Of a stretch of 39,408 nucleotides of DNA, positions 8,377 through 18,900 are shown piece by piece. The stretch lies in the IMG/VR virus record IMGVR_UViG_3300025093_000005, positions 1 through 39,408 of that record; one strand, written 5' to 3'. This DNA is from a virus. Made by a program: the position numbers and the translations under genes. A model generated the notes under the pieces. It did not search any database and had not been told where the DNA came from. It worked only from the letters and a program-made list of their open reading frames with translations. How positions within the stretch are numbered: position 1 is the stretch's first letter; every line of letters begins with the position of its first letter.

Positions 8377-8788
8377 TGACATACTGCGGGAGATATACGT
8401 CCAAGCCAATGAGCAGGACATTCCCGCTATTGAGTTTCAAACCTGCTTACGGTATTTGAACCGGTTTATGGCTGAGTTGTTGGCTAAGGAAATCGCTATT
8501 CCATGGGTTGAGCTAAACAATCCCGCTGACGTGGTGCAGGCACCTTCTGGAGCGATTAACGGCATTATCTTTAATGTTGCGCTACGTGTAGCAAATCAGT
8601 ATGACGTTCAGGTATCGCCTACGCTAGCGGAATCTGCCAGAATCGGAATGGAAACGCTAACCAGTATCGGTGTGAACTTTGGCAAGCAGAAAATGCCAAG
8701 CACTTTGCCGATTGGTAGCGGGAACGAAAGCTGGTTAGACTACAGCACGCACTTTTACGATAATCCAGATGAAGACGGGGTGTTATAA
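8345..8788 (+). CDS. P22 gp4-like tail accessory factor
   Basis: Head-to-tail adaptor that binds the portal ring after packaging and forms the platform for gp10. At 147 residues it is close to P22 gp4 (166). The helical LIDDILREIYV...LRYLNRFMAELLA region followed by VALRVANQYDV matches the P22 tail-accessory family. GTG at 8345 is chosen on AGAGG upstream and the family N-terminus. P22 gp4 has been reported to have muramidase activity; I see no motif that proves it here. Its stop overlaps the next start (TAATG). Confidence 0.88.
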   Translation: MAQETAQTLIDDILREIYVQANEQDIPAIEFQTCLRYLNRFMAELLAKEIAIPWVELNNPADVVQAPSGAINGIIFNVALRVANQYDVQVSPTLAESARIGMETLTSIGVNFGKQKMPSTLPIGSGNESWLDYSTHFYDNPDEDGVL

Positions 8789-10275
8789 TGCCTCGTGTCT
8801 CTGTCAATATCGGTAACGGGTTTTATCAATCCAACTCACTGCCATTCAGTAATCAGCGGTGTATCAACCTTTATCCTAATTTACCTCAAGCGCCTGCCTT
8901 GTCGCAGGATTCGCTATTCGGTACGCCAGGTATTCGATATATCGACGACACAGGGCTGGCCTCAACAAACGCTAATCGTGGTGCGTGGGTTAAGAATGGT
9001 GTTCCGTACTTTGTTCAGGGTGAAAGGCTATTCAGGCTTGACCGGACCGTAAGTTTTGGCAGTGAAACGTTATCAGTTTCCTACCTTGGTCAAATTCCTG
9101 GCACTGCGCGTTGTAGTTTTGCTGATAACGGCACTCAGTTGATGATTATCGCTCCAGGCTCGCCGAGTGTTGGTTATATCGTTGACGAAACACAATCACC
9201 GGTATTGCAGACGATTACTGATTCAGACTTTTTTGCGTCAGGCAACCCTCAAGCGGTTGTGTTTGTTGACTCATTCTTTTTAGCTACGACAGACGAAAAG
9301 CGCATCATTCAAAGCGCAAGCAATGACGGCACAAGCTGGAATGCATTGGATTTTGGCGCAGCCGTGGTTGACCCCGATGACATCGTTGCGCCTTTCGTAT
9401 TCCGCAACCAAGTATTCGTTGGTGGCACAGAAACCTTCGAGGTGTTCGAGAATATCGGCGTGGCTGGTTTTACATTCCGTCGCATTAACGGCTTGGTTAT
9501 GGATGTCGGCCTAGCGTCTCAGTACGCCATTGCGAGCGATAGCAATACGTTCTATTGGGTAGGTGCTCAAAAAGGCGCTGATGTTGGCGTGTGGGCATTT
9601 GGCGGCTCATCCGCTGTGAAGATTTCCACTGTTGCGATTGATGCCATTATTGCGCGGCTGCCTTCTGACGAGGTTGAGCGGTGTTTTGCTTGGTCATATG
9701 GCCAAGATGGAAACCACTTTATCGGATTTACATTCCCGTCACGGACCATTGTCTACGACTCAGTTACGCAGCGTTGGCATGAAAGAGAAAGCCGATACAC
9801 TAACGAGCTTGGCATTGATGTGGTAACGCGCTGCCGTTATAACTCAGTGGTTAATGCTTATGGTCGTATATTCGTTGGCGACTCAGTGAGTGGCAGAATC
9901 GGACAACTTGACCGTGAAGTGTATACGGAATACGACGAGGTGCTGGTTGCTACGTTCAGTCTTGCTCCATTCTATAATCAGGGTACATCATTCAGCATCA
10001 CTCAGGCTGAGTTGTTCGGAGAATCTGGCGTTGGCAATTCTGACGAGCCAGACCCAGAGGTTAGGCTAAGAATGTCGAAGGACGGAAAGGTGTTTAACTT
10101 CCCCGTTACTCGCAAGCTAGGCAAGGCTGGCGAATTCAGTAAGCGCATGATATGGCGAATGCTTGGCAGGTTTAGCCGGTTAGCAGTGGTTGAGATAAGT
10201 GTAAGCGACCCTGTTAAACGCGCTTTCTATACCTTTGAGGCCAACATCAAGGGAGGTCGTAACATTGGCAACTAA
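8788..10275 (+). CDS. P22 gp10-like DNA stabilisation protein
   Basis: Hub protein below gp4 that plugs the portal channel and holds the tail needle and tailspikes. The 495-residue length matches P22 gp10 (472) with the family's opening: NSLPFSNQRCINLYPNLPQ followed by LFGTPGI. The body is beta-propeller-like, with repeated aromatic-rich strands. It directly follows the gp4 homologue (TAATG overlap) as in P22. The next gene starts inside its last codons at a TTG. Confidence 0.92.
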   Translation: MPRVSVNIGNGFYQSNSLPFSNQRCINLYPNLPQAPALSQDSLFGTPGIRYIDDTGLASTNANRGAWVKNGVPYFVQGERLFRLDRTVSFGSETLSVSYLGQIPGTARCSFADNGTQLMIIAPGSPSVGYIVDETQSPVLQTITDSDFFASGNPQAVVFVDSFFLATTDEKRIIQSASNDGTSWNALDFGAAVVDPDDIVAPFVFRNQVFVGGTETFEVFENIGVAGFTFRRINGLVMDVGLASQYAIASDSNTFYWVGAQKGADVGVWAFGGSSAVKISTVAIDAIIARLPSDEVERCFAWSYGQDGNHFIGFTFPSRTIVYDSVTQRWHERESRYTNELGIDVVTRCRYNSVVNAYGRIFVGDSVSGRIGQLDREVYTEYDEVLVATFSLAPFYNQGTSFSITQAELFGESGVGNSDEPDPEVRLRMSKDGKVFNFPVTRKLGKAGEFSKRMIWRMLGRFSRLAVVEISVSDPVKRAFYTFEANIKGGRNIGN

Positions 10276-10525
10276 AATCACCGGCTTGCCTTACACGCGG
10301 CCAATCGTGGACAGCAGAGGCATACTGACTCAAGAGGCGCGTAGCTTCTTTAGGGTTATCATTGACAGGTCGCTAATTATCGGCACCGGTTCGCCGGAAG
10401 GCGTTATCGAAGCGGAGCAGGGCGCTGAGTACATGGACGACACAGGAACGGCTGGGAATATCAAATACATTAAGCGCGATTCAAGCGTGTCAGGCGATAG
10501 GAGTAAAGGGTGGATATTAGTGTAA
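10265..10525 (+). CDS. Short protein in tail-needle position with GSPEG module
   Basis: An 86-residue protein with a TTG start at 10265 (GGGAGG at 10251-10256, 8-nt spacer). A helical first half (ILTQEARSFFRVIIDRS) leads to a C-terminal GSPEGVIEAEQGAEYMD...GWILV module that also closes the tailspike at 15999-20324 (GSPEGNITA...GWVAK). Such modules are trimeric tips in phage fibers. It occupies the place of P22 gene 26 (needle) but is about a third as long. It may be a minimal needle or plug; this is inferred from synteny. Confidence 0.6.
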   Translation: MATKITGLPYTRPIVDSRGILTQEARSFFRVIIDRSLIIGTGSPEGVIEAEQGAEYMDDTGTAGNIKYIKRDSSVSGDRSKGWILV

Positions 10526-10992
10526 GACGCACGTTTGACCATGATGAAATACGCTCAGTATTTACCCACCCCGATATATGGGCTACAATCGCAGAAGATA
10601 ACCAAACTCCAGATTTGTTTACGCCAGACACAGAGAAAGAATTGTTTATGGCGGTTGATTCACCTGATGGGTTAATTGGAATCTACGCCTTTCGCGTTGT
10701 TAATAGTGCAGAGCTAGACATTCACGCTCAGATACTACCGGAACACCGCAAGAAATACGCCTTGGCAAGCGGGAGAGCAATACTTCAATGGTTTTACCAT
10801 GATGCGCCTGCCCGCTTTGTTAAGCTAACCGCACAAGTGCCATTCAAGTATCCAAACGTAAAGAATTTTTGTGAATCAGTGGGAATGCAGATAGAAGGCA
10901 TTAACCGTCAAAGCTACCGAAAAGGCGGTGAGATTTACGACCAATGGTATCTAGGCATAACCAGAGACGAGGTGATTAATGGGCTGGGTTAA
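10510..10992 (+). CDS. P22 gp14-like (DUF2824) GNAT-fold protein
   Basis: A 160-residue protein with the layout of phage GNAT-like DUF2824 proteins: AELDIHAQILPEHRKKYALASGRAI resembles the acetyl-CoA-binding loop and following helix, and the C-terminal half has FVKLTAQVP...NVKNFCESVGMQ. P22 gp14, in the same position, belongs to this family and is needed for head or ejection-protein assembly. Whether it acetylates anything is unknown. GTG at 10510 has GGAG six bases before it; the gene overlaps the previous one by 16 bp and the next by 14. Confidence 0.8.
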   Translation: MDISVRRTFDHDEIRSVFTHPDIWATIAEDNQTPDLFTPDTEKELFMAVDSPDGLIGIYAFRVVNSAELDIHAQILPEHRKKYALASGRAILQWFYHDAPARFVKLTAQVPFKYPNVKNFCESVGMQIEGINRQSYRKGGEIYDQWYLGITRDEVINGLG

Positions 10993-11497
10993 AGATAATT
11001 TTTTCGGCGGCGCGGCTAAAGATGCGGCAAAGCAACAAACAAAAGCGATAGAGGAAGCATCGAATATAACCCAAGAAGCGACAGAGCAGGCTCGCGGGGA
11101 TATTATGTCTATGTTCCCCATGGCTCAACAAAACTTGTTAGCAGGTAATACGGGTGCGCTGGACTTATTTAGTCAGGCTATGCCGCAGCAGATGCAGGCA
11201 ACTCAGCAGGGCAATCTTAATGCGCAACAAATGCTGCTCGCAGGCTTGCCGCAAATGCAAAATGCTTTGCTTGGTAATCAAATTGATTACTCAGGATTGC
11301 AAGCGCAACAACAGGCATTGCCGTCAATGGCATTCTCTATGCCGCAGTACCAAACGCAGCCAACCGGCCAACTGCCTACACAGCAGGAATCCACGCAGCC
11401 TGATATCGGTTCACTGGTTCAGCAACTTAGAGCGAATGGTGGCGTTCAGTCATTGCTTGGCGGCATAACTGGCTACCGCAGCGGGAGTAAATTCTAA
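10979..11497 (+). CDS. Putative ejection protein, gp7 position
   Basis: A 172-residue protein starting MGWVKDNFFGGAAKDAA, then a Q/A-rich helical stretch (11000-11300) and a Q/P/T-rich tail. This glycine-opening, low-complexity profile is common in internal virion proteins that leave the capsid with the DNA. In P22 the matching slot holds gp7, the first ejection protein. No sequence motif confirms it. The final codon overlaps the ATG of the next gene by one base. Confidence 0.6.
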   Translation: MGWVKDNFFGGAAKDAAKQQTKAIEEASNITQEATEQARGDIMSMFPMAQQNLLAGNTGALDLFSQAMPQQMQATQQGNLNAQQMLLAGLPQMQNALLGNQIDYSGLQAQQQALPSMAFSMPQYQTQPTGQLPTQQESTQPDIGSLVQQLRANGGVQSLLGGITGYRSGSKF

Positions 11498-13104
11498 TGG
11501 CGACTTACGGCTTAACAGGTTATGAGCAGGCCGCACAGCAAGGCACGGCAGGCGCACTTAATACGCTAACCAATGCGAATCAGGCGGCTCAAGGCCAAAT
11601 TGGAAATGCCATTCGTTTGTTGGCTGGTGTTGGCAATGAGGCGTCCGGCGTACTTGGTCAGGGCACCAATCAGGCTTTACAGCAACTATATGGCGGTGCA
11701 GGTCAAGGCGTTAATGCGCTAACGTCAGGGGTAAGCCAAGCGTTACAGCAGTTGTATGGCGGATCAAGACAAGGTATCGGCGCTTTGCAAAGCGGAGCTA
11801 ATCAGGCTATGAATCTGGCAGGCGCTGGATATGGTAGTGCTATTAACACGCTGAATCCATACGCTCAATCAGGCGCAGGCGCTCAGAACTTACAGGCGGC
11901 TTACAGTGGCGCATTAGGCCCACAGGCACAACAGCAGGCTTTTGCTAACTTTCAGGAATCACCGGCTACGCAGTTTTTACGCGAGCAGGGCGTAAATCAG
12001 ACGATTAACGCGGCCACGGCTACCGGTCAAAACATCGGCGGCAACATTCTTAAAGAGCTATCGCGCTACAATCAAGGTCTGGCTTCTCAGGATTTGAATA
12101 ACCAGATTAGCCAACTCGATGCACTTTCAGGTCGCGGAATGCAGGCGGCAGGACAGCAAGGTAGTTTGATGTCATCGCTTGGCGGCTTGCAAAGTAACAT
12201 TGCCCAGTCTACAGGCCAGAACATTGCTAACCTAATGGCTGGCACAGGCCAAAGCGCTGCCGGAATATCACAGCAAGGTGCACAGTCTATCGGCAACATG
12301 CTTGCTAATACCGGCCAAAGCGCTGCTGGCATTAGTCAAACCGGCGCAGGTAATCAGGCTAATTTGATGGCTTCGTTAGCAGGTCAGGGCGCTAACCTTT
12401 ACGGTCAGGGTGCAAGCCTAGCCTCGCAACTTGGGCAAACTGGCGCGGGTTATCAGTATGGCGCAGGGCAGAACCTTGCCAATACTCGATTAGGTGTAGG
12501 GCAGCAGTTATCCAGCAATATTGGCTCAACTGCTAGCGGACTGGCTAACCTACAAAACCAGCAAGGCACGTCAATCGCTGACATTCTAGGCGGCAACGTG
12601 GCGAATGCGGCCAACCTGATTTCTGGTACTGGCTCACAACTTGGCAGTAACCAGATGAACCTCGCAAGCATTCTGGCTAACCTGGCTACCGGCCAAGGCT
12701 CGCAGCTTGCCAACCTAGCCACGCAACAAGGTGCGGCGCAGGCGGCTGGCACAATAGGACAGCAACAAGGGCTTATGAGTGGCATTAGCAATCTGGCTGG
12801 CGGCGTATCGGCTGGCCTTGGCTCTTATGCTGGTGGCGCAGGCCTTGGTAGCAGCGTATTGAGTGGCGCACTTGCCTTCCTTTCTGACGATAGAGTGAAA
12901 GAGAATATCGTAGAGACAGGCGAGCAAAACGGTTACAAGACCTATAAATGGGATTGGAAACCAGAGAGCGGAAAAACTGGCAGCGGATTCGGTACTTTAG
13001 CAAGTCATGTACTGTCAAAGCTGCCTGAAGCGGTGGTTGATATGGGTAACGGTCTAATGGGCGTAAATTACAGCATGATAGGTGTTGATTATGGCAGCAT
13101 TTAA
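11497..13104 (+). CDS. Ejection protein with C-terminal S74-like domain
   Basis: A 535-residue protein, G/A/Q/N-rich, in the P22 gp20 position. Residues ~1-440 are imperfect repeats (QALQQLYGG twice at about 59-88; GTGQSAAGISQ twice at about 247-275), probably helical and membrane- or channel-forming after ejection. The last ~75 residues begin SDDRVKENI and end GVNYSMIGVDYG, the pattern of the S74 intramolecular chaperone domain, with the Ser/Lys of SDxRxK present. Such domains usually trimerise fibers and then cut themselves off. The stop overlaps the next gene by 14 bp. The ejection role is inferred from synteny. Confidence 0.75.
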   Translation: MATYGLTGYEQAAQQGTAGALNTLTNANQAAQGQIGNAIRLLAGVGNEASGVLGQGTNQALQQLYGGAGQGVNALTSGVSQALQQLYGGSRQGIGALQSGANQAMNLAGAGYGSAINTLNPYAQSGAGAQNLQAAYSGALGPQAQQQAFANFQESPATQFLREQGVNQTINAATATGQNIGGNILKELSRYNQGLASQDLNNQISQLDALSGRGMQAAGQQGSLMSSLGGLQSNIAQSTGQNIANLMAGTGQSAAGISQQGAQSIGNMLANTGQSAAGISQTGAGNQANLMASLAGQGANLYGQGASLASQLGQTGAGYQYGAGQNLANTRLGVGQQLSSNIGSTASGLANLQNQQGTSIADILGGNVANAANLISGTGSQLGSNQMNLASILANLATGQGSQLANLATQQGAAQAAGTIGQQQGLMSGISNLAGGVSAGLGSYAGGAGLGSSVLSGALAFLSDDRVKENIVETGEQNGYKTYKWDWKPESGKTGSGFGTLASHVLSKLPEAVVDMGNGLMGVNYSMIGVDYGSI

Positions 13105-14221
13105 CTATGATACAAGATGGTCGCCATCCGATACACAGGCGGCGTTTAATAACGCCTATGGCGCACAGCAGGCTCAAAGCGCAGTGCAAAAACAGCAACT
13201 CATAGAGAGCCTGTCACAAGGCGCTGTTGCTGGTGATATGAATGCATTCAACCAGCTTGCAGCCATTGACCCGCAGCGGGCGGCACAGTTAAAGCAACTG
13301 ACTCAGGGGCAACAGGTTAAAATGCCAGAAATGGAGGCTGTCGGCGCTGACTTGGCCGTTATCCAAAGACTTGCTAAATCTGGCTCATCATCACTGCCGC
13401 AAGTGTTAAATTCGCTTGCTGCAAAATATCAAGGCACTGGTTTTGATGCTGAAATTGGCAGATGGGCGCAGGCGTTTATGCAAAACCCTGAACAAGCTAT
13501 CGCTGAATTAGATAGCACGGTTAACGCATTTACTCAGCCAAGTAAGGAGTCTGATTTCGCGCCAGAGGTAAGCCCGCTACAAACTGACCCGGAAACAGGC
13601 CAGCAATATGTAGTTATGACTGACAGAAACACTGGTCAGGCTAACAGGGTTGATGTTGTTGGCGGCAAGGCTGATACCGGTGACCAAAAAATGAATCGTG
13701 AGATTCGCAAGGAGCTGTTAAAGCAGGCGGCTGATGTTTCTCGAGAGTCATTCGACCAGCTTAAAACTGTACGCTCACAGATTGGCAACTTCGATGAGGC
13801 GATTAGAGCGCTTGAGTCAGGCGCTCAATCTGGCCCATTTCAGCAGATGCTACCGAGTATCAGGCAATCAACCATTGAGCTTGAAAACGCAGCACAACGA
13901 CTAGGCTTAGATGTAATATCGGCTACCACATTCGGCGCGCTGTCTGAGGGCGAATTGCGGCTTGCCATGAGTACAGCCGTACCATTGAGCCTTGACCCTG
14001 CTGCGCTAAAAGACTGGCTGATTAAAAAGAAGAAAGCACAACAGAAATTAGGCAGTGAGCTGTATAAAATGGCAACCACGCTAGGCAAGGGCAAAACCAC
14101 TGTTGCTGAATACCTAGAGCAGAACAACTACAGCGCCGCGCCTGTTCGGCAGACTGAGCAAGGCGGCGGGACCCAGGACGACGATGTGACCGATTTTAAT
14201 AACTGGAGGAGTGGCAACTAA
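13091..14221 (+). CDS. Putative ejection (DNA injection) protein
   Basis: A 376-residue protein, start MAAFNYDTRWSP at ATG 13091 (an earlier TTG at 13082 adds three residues without a better ribosome site). It is mainly helical, with Q-rich segments and an amphipathic KDWLIKKKKAQQKLGSELYKM helix near the C-terminus. Its place between the gp20-position and gp16-position genes marks it as an internal virion protein. There is no enzyme motif and no TM segment. It overlaps the previous gene by 14 bp and abuts the next with a TAATG. Confidence 0.65.
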   Translation: MAAFNYDTRWSPSDTQAAFNNAYGAQQAQSAVQKQQLIESLSQGAVAGDMNAFNQLAAIDPQRAAQLKQLTQGQQVKMPEMEAVGADLAVIQRLAKSGSSSLPQVLNSLAAKYQGTGFDAEIGRWAQAFMQNPEQAIAELDSTVNAFTQPSKESDFAPEVSPLQTDPETGQQYVVMTDRNTGQANRVDVVGGKADTGDQKMNREIRKELLKQAADVSRESFDQLKTVRSQIGNFDEAIRALESGAQSGPFQQMLPSIRQSTIELENAAQRLGLDVISATTFGALSEGELRLAMSTAVPLSLDPAALKDWLIKKKKAQQKLGSELYKMATTLGKGKTTVAEYLEQNNYSAAPVRQTEQGGGTQDDDVTDFNNWRSGN

Positions 14222-15999
14222 TGGCGAAAGTTAGACTGCCTAATGGCACGGTTATCAGCGTGCCAGAAGATGCCACACGCGAAGAGATACAGCAGTATTC
14301 AATTGCTCGCGGATTCGCCACTGAACAAGACTTTGCTCCAATGAAAGCAGAAGCTGCGCCACCGGTTAGCACAGAAAGTGAACAGCCAGAGTTCAACATG
14401 GCTGATAGGCATATTGGCACCATGGAGAATATCCTTAGCATGGGAACCGGCGCTGTTGGTGAAGTTGCTGGCGGGCTTGCTGGGTTATTGTCTCTACCGT
14501 TCAAAGGTGCGCAAGCTGGTGATGTTGTGAATCAGGTTAGCCAAGCGCTGACATATTCGCCGCGCACAGAGGCTGGCAAGTATGCACAACAGCAAATAGG
14601 AGAAGCTTTGGCTCCAATTGGCGAAGCTATAACCACAAAGCCAGGTGATTTTTTCTTTGAAGCGGCTAGGTCGCCAAGCTTTATGGCGGCTGCGCAAACG
14701 ATTCCTGGCGCTGAGATTATCGCTAACAACCCTCAAGTGGCAGGGGCTTTTGGCGCTTCAATTATCCCTGCTACGTTAGAGCTTTTGGGCGTAAAGGGCG
14801 CGAGACAAATTAAAACCGCTAAAGATGCTCGTCAACTTCTGGCGCGTGAGATAGCGGACGGAAACAGAAACATAGACAACATCACGCAGACGCTTGACGC
14901 TGGTGGAAATCTTGTTAAAAACCCAAACGCAAAACGGCTGGCAAGCTTGATTCCTGATGACATAAAAGGCAAACAGGCTGCGGTGTTGATTGAAAACATG
15001 AACGACACGACAAAGCGCCAGTTTAACCGGATGTTAGATATCGTTGAGAATCAGCGTAATTTAGGCGCTGAGTATGCGATGGATAACCGTGTTAACACTA
15101 TTGTTGGTGGTGAGATTGCTAACCGCATTCGCGACCTTGAAAAAATCAGGAAGAAGGCTGGCGCACAACTTGACTCTGCGCTTAACAAGATAGAAGGCGC
15201 ACCGGTTGACGTAACTGACGCTGGGAATAACTTTTTTTCTAAATTACAGGAGGCTGGCGTTTCGTTTTCGCGGGATGAAAATGGCGCGTTGGTTAGCAAC
15301 TTCGATAATGCAATGCTTAATTTGGGCGATGTGCTTTCAAAGCAGAATTTCGACAAGATGATAAATATGCTTGGAGAGGGCCAAATGACAGCAAAGCAGG
15401 CGCATGAATTTAAGCGGTATATTCGTGAGTTTGTTTCATACGACAAAGGTATGCAGCCTGTTGGAGCGCCGCAAAGCAAGATTGTGTCGAGCGCAATAAA
15501 AGAATTGAGCGCAGATGTTAATAGTAAGATTTCAGAATTAAGCCCTGAATACGCGCAAGCCAACGCTAGATACCAAACAGTTGCCGACCCGCTAAACAGT
15601 GTTCAAAAGCAACTGAAAGGCATGAACATTGATGACGATATAGCAACAGCGAAACTTGGCGACCTGGCAAAGCGTATCGGCACTAACTACACGAGCAGGC
15701 AGCAGATAATTGATATGATTGATTCTATCGACGCCGGCCTTGCTGATAATGGCATTCAGTACAAGGGCAACATAAAGCAGATGGTCGCCGCGCTAGATAT
15801 GCTGGATGAGGTTTTCCAGACTTCGCGTTCAGAATCGCCGTTTGGCTTTAAGGCTGGAATTGAGAGCGGAACAAGAATGGCGGCGGGTGATAAAATGGCG
15901 GCTGTTCAGGCTATTGATAACGCCATTAAAAAACTTAAAGATAAAGACTTTAATGATAGAATGAGAATACTACGGGCAGCCACTAAGGGTAATCAATAA
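14221..15999 (+). CDS. Putative ejection protein, gp16 position
   Basis: A 592-residue protein. The N-terminus (LPNGTVISVPEDATREEIQQY) is a small module common at the start of phage internal proteins. Residues ~65-185 are Gly/Ala-rich and weakly hydrophobic (GAVGEVAGGLAGLLSLPFKG), suiting membrane insertion. The rest is long helices with charged repeats and an amphipathic C-terminus. P22 gp16, last of its three ejection proteins, has a similar length (609) and place. The role, carrying DNA across the cell envelope, is by synteny and size. Confidence 0.65.
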   Translation: MAKVRLPNGTVISVPEDATREEIQQYSIARGFATEQDFAPMKAEAAPPVSTESEQPEFNMADRHIGTMENILSMGTGAVGEVAGGLAGLLSLPFKGAQAGDVVNQVSQALTYSPRTEAGKYAQQQIGEALAPIGEAITTKPGDFFFEAARSPSFMAAAQTIPGAEIIANNPQVAGAFGASIIPATLELLGVKGARQIKTAKDARQLLAREIADGNRNIDNITQTLDAGGNLVKNPNAKRLASLIPDDIKGKQAAVLIENMNDTTKRQFNRMLDIVENQRNLGAEYAMDNRVNTIVGGEIANRIRDLEKIRKKAGAQLDSALNKIEGAPVDVTDAGNNFFSKLQEAGVSFSRDENGALVSNFDNAMLNLGDVLSKQNFDKMINMLGEGQMTAKQAHEFKRYIREFVSYDKGMQPVGAPQSKIVSSAIKELSADVNSKISELSPEYAQANARYQTVADPLNSVQKQLKGMNIDDDIATAKLGDLAKRIGTNYTSRQQIIDMIDSIDAGLADNGIQYKGNIKQMVAALDMLDEVFQTSRSESPFGFKAGIESGTRMAAGDKMAAVQAIDNAIKKLKDKDFNDRMRILRAATKGNQ

Positions 16000-18900
16000 T
16001 GTCTCGATACCAAACACCATACTTGCAATACTTTGACGGCAGCGGCAACCCACTTGCTGGTGGATTCCTGTATTTTTACGAGGCAGGCACAAGCGACCTG
16101 AAAAGCATTTATTCAGACAATGACTTGACAACGCCAGCAGTTAACCCGGTAACGCTTAACGCTAACGGCTCGGTGTCGAATGTATTTTACTCTGGTCTGT
16201 CACGGGTTCGCCTTACTGACTCTGACGGGATCCAGATTTTCGACATTGATAATGTAGGGCCAGAGGACTTGGCCGGACTGCCGCCTTTATGGGTTAACGA
16301 TTCTACCTACTCAGTGAACGACGTAGTAAAAACGGCTGACGGTTTATATTATCGCTCAATTCAAAACGGTAACGCTGGTAATACGCCAAGTGTAGCGTCT
16401 GCGTACTGGGAGAAAGTCGATTACATTTATACCTACAATGCCAATACAACTTATCGTATTGATGACGTTGTTAAGCACGGCGGTAAATTGTGGTATTCAG
16501 TTATTGATGCTAACGCAGGCAATACGCCTGGAACGTCAAACAACTGGAGAGCACTTGCCACCGGCGCAGAGTTTGAATACCTTGACGGCGGGTTGACGCA
16601 AAACAAATACGCCTATCCTGTTGGAACCAAAGTGCTAGTTAAGATGTATAACTCAACCACTCAAGGTATGGCGTCTTACTGGGTGGCGCAGGCGACCACA
16701 GGACCGGCTTCGCAATTACCTTCAGCACGTCAGGACTTACAATGTACCGATGCTGCCGGACGTGTGTGGAAACTTGACCATAACGGCACCGTCAAAATAT
16801 CGACGATTGGCGGCAATGAATCAGCCGATAACGGCTCAGTGTTTCGCGCCTTTGCTGACGATGCTGATTACCTTGATTTGGAGGGTAAAACATGGCCCTG
16901 CTCAAGCCTGAACACAGATGACGCAGGCAACAGAGTCATACTCAATAACAAGGTTGTTAACGGCAAACTGGTGCTAACCAACAGCCTATCTGGCGAGACC
17001 AACGCACAAACGTTCGCGCCTTACCTTGATTCCGAGTTACAACTTAGCCAGTCCAAAAGCCCCATCATTGATTGGGAAGGGCTTTCCGTGTTGTGGCTTG
17101 GCACGTCTATCCCACATCAAGGCGCAGGCGCTGACAGTTACCCTGAGCGATTGGCTGATGCATTGAACTTCTCTGTTCAGAATTATGCATGGTCAGGCTC
17201 ACACGCTTTCTATGATATTGATGGTGACGCGTTTGATTCGGGTACTATTCGCGCCTTATCGATGACTGAGGCTGATAGATTAGCAGGGCTTGCCACTTAC
17301 GGCAGCTCAAGCGCATACGATGACAGCTTCGACATTGTAACCAAAGCGTCTCAGATGACCGTCGAATATCGCATTAAAAACCAGTTTGACACCGCGCCTA
17401 TTGACGCTGTAGTGCTAGACCATAACCACAATGACCGTAAAAACGTGGCTGATTACACAGCGAACGACAAGACAATCACAGGCGTTACCAAAGGCACAAG
17501 CACGGTATTCAGTGTGACTGACGCAACCGGCTTTGCTGAGGGCGACGGGTGTTATGTTCGCATCACTGGTATTGACGACCTGGACTACGCAGCCGGACGG
17601 GTTACAGGCGTTTCCGGCCTTAACATTACAGTTGCTATTGATTCATCTTCAATGGCCGGCACGTTTAGCACAGGAACGCTGAAATGGGTTGACCGCAACA
17701 CCATTAAAGGCGCGTTTGATTTCCTGATTGCCTACACGAAAAACATGTTTATTCAGTACGGCAGTGCTGACGGTAAAATCATCCTGTGTGGCGCACCGTC
17801 TTACTTCACTAACGATGTGGACCGCGACCATTCTATTTGGTCATCCAATAGAGTGATTAAAGAAATTGCTGACGAATGGGGCTTGTCGTTCTTCGATGCT
17901 GCCAATGCGTTAGAGCTAACCTATCAGGACCAGTTAACCTACTTACCTGATGCCGTCCACCCGTCTACGCCAGAAACGCGTGAAGTGTTTACCAATGTGT
18001 GGTTTAAGTGGATGCGCGGTGGAGCGGGCAACTATTACAACCCAAGCAAAGTATTACAACGCAACAAGGTTATCGACAACCAGCACGACCAGCCAGCGCT
18101 TTATAGCAAGTACGACTCTGCCTATGCGTCTCGAGATGTGACTTATAAGCAAAACGACGCATTGATTGATGATGACTTTGATCCTGGTTATGGGAGCTGG
18201 ACGGCTGCCGGTACTGGTACGCCTGCCGTTGTTTCTGCTCCATGGGGTAGCGGTAACGCTGTTCAGTTTGATGTAACCGTGTCAAACACTGCGCCATATC
18301 TGCAACAATCAGCATCGGTTGGTAATTATCCTGTATTGGAGTTTGATTTCTATATGCCGGACGTCGATGTGGCGACAGGTGTAACTCAACAATGCACTAT
18401 TGCATCAATCAACAGCGGTAGCGGTGAGGGCTATTCTGTTGGCATTATCCAATCAGCCGGTGGCGCTACGTCTTTACGTGTTACCTACAACAGAGATGGA
18501 TACGGCACCGCGCCAGTAGCAACCTTGCCCAATGGCCGGTATGCAATCGCAAGCGCAACTAAGTACCGCGTTAAAGTTGATGTGATTAACGGCTACATCC
18601 AATTTACCGTCGATGGTAATGTGGTGTACGCAGGGCCACTAAGTAATTCACTGTTAACCAGTAATACGCTTGTTTTAGTTGGCCCAACGTTTAGTAATAT
18701 GGATTCTGCGTTTAGCGTTTTTATTGGCAATGTTATTGCTGCACCTAAAACTCAACGTAGTGTTGTTACAACATCGCAACTGCAAACAATCCATGAGCGA
18801 TACATCGAATCTTATGGAGCCGTTGGTGATGGCGTAACAGATGACACGGCAGCATTTAACTCTGCCATTGCGTCAAACAGGACTATTCGCCTGATGGAGA

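Noticed and set aside
15051-15563. Minus-strand 170-residue ORF
   Set aside because: Shadow of the gp16-position gene; no start site and composition follows the sense gene.
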